42,138 nucleotides of DNA from Aadella sp043822885 (lineage in GTDB: Bacteria; Omnitrophota; Gorgyraeia; Tantalellales; Tantalellaceae): assembly GCA_043822885.1 (NCBI GenBank), contig JBDRBI010000034.1, forward strand, positions 1 to 42,138, written 5' to 3'. The position numbers and the translations under genes are program-made. Positions 39,382 through 42,138 of this stretch are shown here, one piece after another (the stretch's first letter is position 1; each line of letters opens with the position of its first letter). The notes under the pieces are model-generated. The model saw only the letters and a list, made by a program, of their open reading frames with translations, ran no database searches and had not been told where the DNA came from.

Positions 39382-41813
39382 GAAGAACATTGTTTACACT
39401 GATACTTGTTTTTATGATGAGCCCGGTCTCCTCTGGCGATGACGCTATGGTCAGAGCAGAGCTTGACTTTGCCGAAAAAGCCGTAAAAGACGGTTTTTAT
39501 GATCTGGCCGAGAAAAAAATAAATTCTCTTCTTCTCTTGGATGTGGAGCAAAAGAGCGAAGCCGAGGCGCATTTATTGCTGGGAAAAGTGTTTTATGAAA
39601 AGAAAGAACCTCTAAAGGCCGTTACAGAGTTCAATCTGATAATCGACAGGTTCGGCGGTACGGATTTTGCCGCGCGCGCTTTATACTGGATCGCAGAGAC
39701 GTATTTTAAAGAAGGAGATTACGAACAAGCTCTTACTTGTTATCAAAAGGTCATAAGCGAGTATCCTTCGAATGAATACGTTCCGTATTCGAAATATTCT
39801 CAGGCATGGTGCTATGAAGAACTAGGGGAAAAAAACACGGCATTCGAGGTCTTTCAAGATGTCGTAGAGCTCTATCCCACGCACGAACTCGCGATAAAAG
39901 CGAAGTATAGAATAGCGGAAATGCGGTATAAGGAAGGAAAATATAAAGAAGCTATCGTAGAAATTAAAGATTTCATCAATAAATATCCCGTAAGCGAAAG
40001 GATATTCGACGTTTATTACATGCTGGGAGACTCGTATTTCAAAATAAAGGACCATACGAACGCTATATCTTACCTTACTTCATCCGTCACGGGAAATACC
40101 GATAAAGATTCAAAAGCCGCGGCGGAATATAAACTGGCAGCAATATATCTGGAAAAAAAGGAAAAAGATAAGGCCGGTGAATGGTTCCAGAAAGCCTATG
40201 AGGATTCGACGGTTTCAAAAGTGAAAAGCGCGGCGCTGATGGAAAGGGCAAAGATATATTTTGATAAAGGAGAAATGACGGAAGCTTTGGAGGAATACGC
40301 GAAGATCATTGACGTTCTCCCGGAAAATGAATGGACAGATGACGCATATTACTGGAAAGGAGAGGCTCTCTACAAGAAAGGAGATATGCAGGGCGTTATC
40401 GATACTTATACGAGGGCGTTAGAAAAGTTCCCTAACGGGGAGTTTTCATCGCGTATGCATTATGACATGGGATGGGCATATCAAAGCATCGGTGAAGATG
40501 GGAATGCTTTAAAAGAGTACGGCCTCACGGTCGAGACCTCGGATAACAGAGACATGGTGTCCAATGCGCTGTGCAGTATAGCGGAGATCTTGTACAGAGA
40601 GGGAGAGGATAAAAAGGCAATTGATGTGTATGATCGTGTTCTTAGAGAGTTCCCGGATAGTATCTTGGCAGATTACGCCCAGTATGAAGTAGGGTCTATA
40701 CTGAAAAAGAAAGGGCATACAGATTCGGCTATACTCGCGTTTCAGTCATTAGTGGTGAACTTCCCTAAAACCACATTTTTGGACAAATCTTTGTATCAAT
40801 TGGGGCTTCTGTATTCCGAGAAAGGAGATTATCAGAGCGCTATCAATCAGATGGACAGACTTATCGAAGAAGTGCCGGAAAGCAGATTGAGGGACGAAGC
40901 GTTAATGAACAAAGCGCACGCTCTTTATAACAGAGGAGATAATAAAGAGGCTTTGAAAATATATTCGGATATTTCAAGCAGAGCCAAAGACAAGGATATG
41001 CTGTCGAGAGCCAAATATCATATAGGATGGACTTATTACAAGATGGGCAAAGAAAAAGAGGCGCTTGATACTTTCGATAAAATTTTAAAGGAAGAAGGTA
41101 ACGACAGATTTGTGCCCGGGATAAAATTATGGTTCGGCGAATATTATTATGGGAAAGGTGATTTTACCGGAGCCATAAAGTATTTTTCCGACATAATCGA
41201 GAATTTCCCGAGCACCAAAGTCGCGCTTGACGCCTCATATTGGCTGGGATGGGCTTATCATGACAATAATATGCAGAAAGAAAGCATTGCCCAATTTGAA
41301 AAGATCATTAGCGAACAACCTTTGAGTAAATGGACCCCTCAGACAATACTGGCAATGGGTGATGTTTATAAGAGAAAGGGAGATTATGCTAAAGCCATAA
41401 TGCAGTATGAGAAGCTTATAAAAAAATATCCCGAAAGCGCGATAACCAATATAGCGAATAATCGTATAGGCACGATATTGAAAATACAGGAAAATTATAC
41501 TTTGGCCGCGGAATATCTCAAGATAGCTCTGACGGGAGAAAATTCCGAGGTCAATGCGCAGATACAATTTGATATAGCGGAATGTTACGAAAAGATGGGC
41601 AGAGAAGAAGAAGCTGTGGGTGAGTACTTAAATACCGAGTACAGGTACCCTCAAGGCGGGTTTTGGGTGAAACGCGCGCGTTTAAAATGCGCGGAACTTT
41701 TAGAAAAACACGGGGATATAGAAAGGGCCCTTCTTTTATATCAGAAACTGGCCGAGGGCGAGGGGCAAGAAGCCGAATATGCGAGAGGAAAAATGCAACT
41801 TTTGGGGAAATAG
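39378..41813 (+). CDS. Secreted tetratricopeptide-repeat protein (TolA/YbgF/BamD-like repeats)
   Basis: This 811-residue protein has an N-terminal signal peptide (RRTLFTLILVFMMSPVSSG) followed by about 20 TPR units across nearly the whole length. Typical units are FAARALYWIAETYFKEGDYE, ALTCYQKVISEYPSNEYVPY and LDASYWLGWAYHDNNMQKES, many with the aromatic and Y/W-rich helix A and the P-ending loop (YP, FP) common to outer-membrane-associated TPRs. There is no other domain. It is probably a periplasmic or outer-membrane scaffold in assembly of envelope machinery or gliding/secretion complexes. The start overlaps the uvrA stop by 4 bases. An IS fragment follows 63 bases after its end. Confidence 0.9.
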   Translation: MRRTLFTLILVFMMSPVSSGDDAMVRAELDFAEKAVKDGFYDLAEKKINSLLLLDVEQKSEAEAHLLLGKVFYEKKEPLKAVTEFNLIIDRFGGTDFAARALYWIAETYFKEGDYEQALTCYQKVISEYPSNEYVPYSKYSQAWCYEELGEKNTAFEVFQDVVELYPTHELAIKAKYRIAEMRYKEGKYKEAIVEIKDFINKYPVSERIFDVYYMLGDSYFKIKDHTNAISYLTSSVTGNTDKDSKAAAEYKLAAIYLEKKEKDKAGEWFQKAYEDSTVSKVKSAALMERAKIYFDKGEMTEALEEYAKIIDVLPENEWTDDAYYWKGEALYKKGDMQGVIDTYTRALEKFPNGEFSSRMHYDMGWAYQSIGEDGNALKEYGLTVETSDNRDMVSNALCSIAEILYREGEDKKAIDVYDRVLREFPDSILADYAQYEVGSILKKKGHTDSAILAFQSLVVNFPKTTFLDKSLYQLGLLYSEKGDYQSAINQMDRLIEEVPESRLRDEALMNKAHALYNRGDNKEALKIYSDISSRAKDKDMLSRAKYHIGWTYYKMGKEKEALDTFDKILKEEGNDRFVPGIKLWFGEYYYGKGDFTGAIKYFSDIIENFPSTKVALDASYWLGWAYHDNNMQKESIAQFEKIISEQPLSKWTPQTILAMGDVYKRKGDYAKAIMQYEKLIKKYPESAITNIANNRIGTILKIQENYTLAAEYLKIALTGENSEVNAQIQFDIAECYEKMGREEEAVGEYLNTEYRYPQGGFWVKRARLKCAELLEKHGDIERALLLYQKLAEGEGQEAEYARGKMQLLGK

Positions 41814-41876
41814 GACTAAGGATTTAGGGTAGAAAGATTAAGTGACTATAGACCATTGACCATCACTAGTGTCCGG

Positions 41877-42138
41877 TTATAAGTCGAACAATAATAGCTG
41901 GTTATGAGAATCGCCCATTTCGTTTTTGCTATCAAACTGTGCAAGTGCCCGTAGAATGGGGGTTTTCTCGAAAATAGTAATACTTAAAATCTGTAATATT
42001 GTGTAGAGACTATGCTCTATTTTTAGTTGTTTTTTAATTATTGCGATCAGTACATATGTTGAAATCGCTATCCAAATTTGAGTTTTTACAGCATTTTCGG
42101 ATGTTCCGTAAAATGCTTTTATGCGCAAATGTTGTTTT
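41877..42138 (-). mobile_element. C-terminal part of an IS4-type transposase, cut by the window edge
   Basis: The minus-strand frame is open from the window edge to a TAA at 41877-41879, giving about 86 residues. The sequence IKAFYGTSENAVKTQIWIAI followed by STYVLIAIIKKQLKIEHSLY and TILQILSITIFEKTPILRAL is the well-known C-terminal end of IS4-family (DUF4372-associated) transposases. Catalytic DDE residues would lie outside the window, so intactness cannot be judged. The upstream stretch to about 41869 (AGTGTCCGGTTATAAG) may be the terminal inverted repeat of the IS. Only one end is visible. Confidence 0.85.

Overview
This 42 kb window looks like a chromosomal segment of a Gram-negative, probably uncultivated bacterium. 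The gene content (MetX/MetY/MetW, DUF4416, PilZ proteins, YjbQ, MerR-type HTH plus HD-GYP signalling, a long secreted TPR protein), the AT-leaning composition and the intergenic spaces full of short degenerate repeats suggest the Omnitrophota (OP3)/PVC neighbourhood. That placement is an inference from style, not a marker-gene assignment. Almost everything reads left to right; only four coding features lie on the minus strand. No tRNA, rRNA or CRISPR array was recognised.

Layout: (1) 212-4929, sulfur amino-acid block: an Rrf2 regulator, then metY, cysK, metX and metW. (2) 4939-9458, nucleic-acid processing: a UvrD/AddB-type helicase-nuclease with an Fe-S cysteine set, and a YhaM-like OB/HD exoribonuclease. 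(3) 9885-11973, a divergent pair: a membrane-anchored protein with a carbohydrate-binding-like domain, and a ParA-type ATPase fused to a C-terminal CBM48/AMPK-type glycogen-binding domain. (4) 12104-18358, small or single genes: a GGQ release-factor-like protein, a LeuT-like sodium symporter, PC4-like, PilZ, HIT, PilZ, YjbQ, DUF4416 and a membrane protein. (5) 18355-29599, mostly housekeeping: a hydrolase-fold protein lacking its nucleophile, rpsO, pnp, dut, uppP, ftsK, rodZ-like, rimO, pgsA and pgpA. (6) 30287-33661, a signalling cassette: a micro-ORF, an HTH protein, a soluble histidine kinase, a stand-alone receiver, a GAF/HD-GYP protein, and an opposing XRE-cupin regulator. (7) 33746-36512, an unknown secreted protein enclosed by inverted pairs of two structured repeat elements. 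(8) 36598-41813, uvrA and a TPR protein. (9) 41877-end, the C-terminal end of an IS4-type transposase.

How the genes work together: MetX makes O-acetylhomoserine, MetY sulfhydrylates it to homocysteine, CysK makes cysteine from the same sulfide pool, and the upstream Rrf2 protein may be their CymR-like regulator. PgsA and PgpA are consecutive steps to phosphatidylglycerol. UppP recycles the peptidoglycan lipid carrier, next to FtsK and a RodZ-like morphogen. rpsO-pnp is the classic translation/RNA-decay pair.

The two most unusual signals are the ParA-CBM48 fusion with its divergent partner, a candidate for positioning of polysaccharide granules, and two families of long palindromic elements. 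Element A has three copies (16870-17059, 33746-33936, 36330-36512). Element B has two (33961-34192, 36048-36261). Their stems change sequence between copies while staying complementary, including G-U-type changes, which suggests a conserved RNA or DNA structure. Four intergenic spaces also hold a separate modular repeat family built on GTCACC units in opposing orientations.
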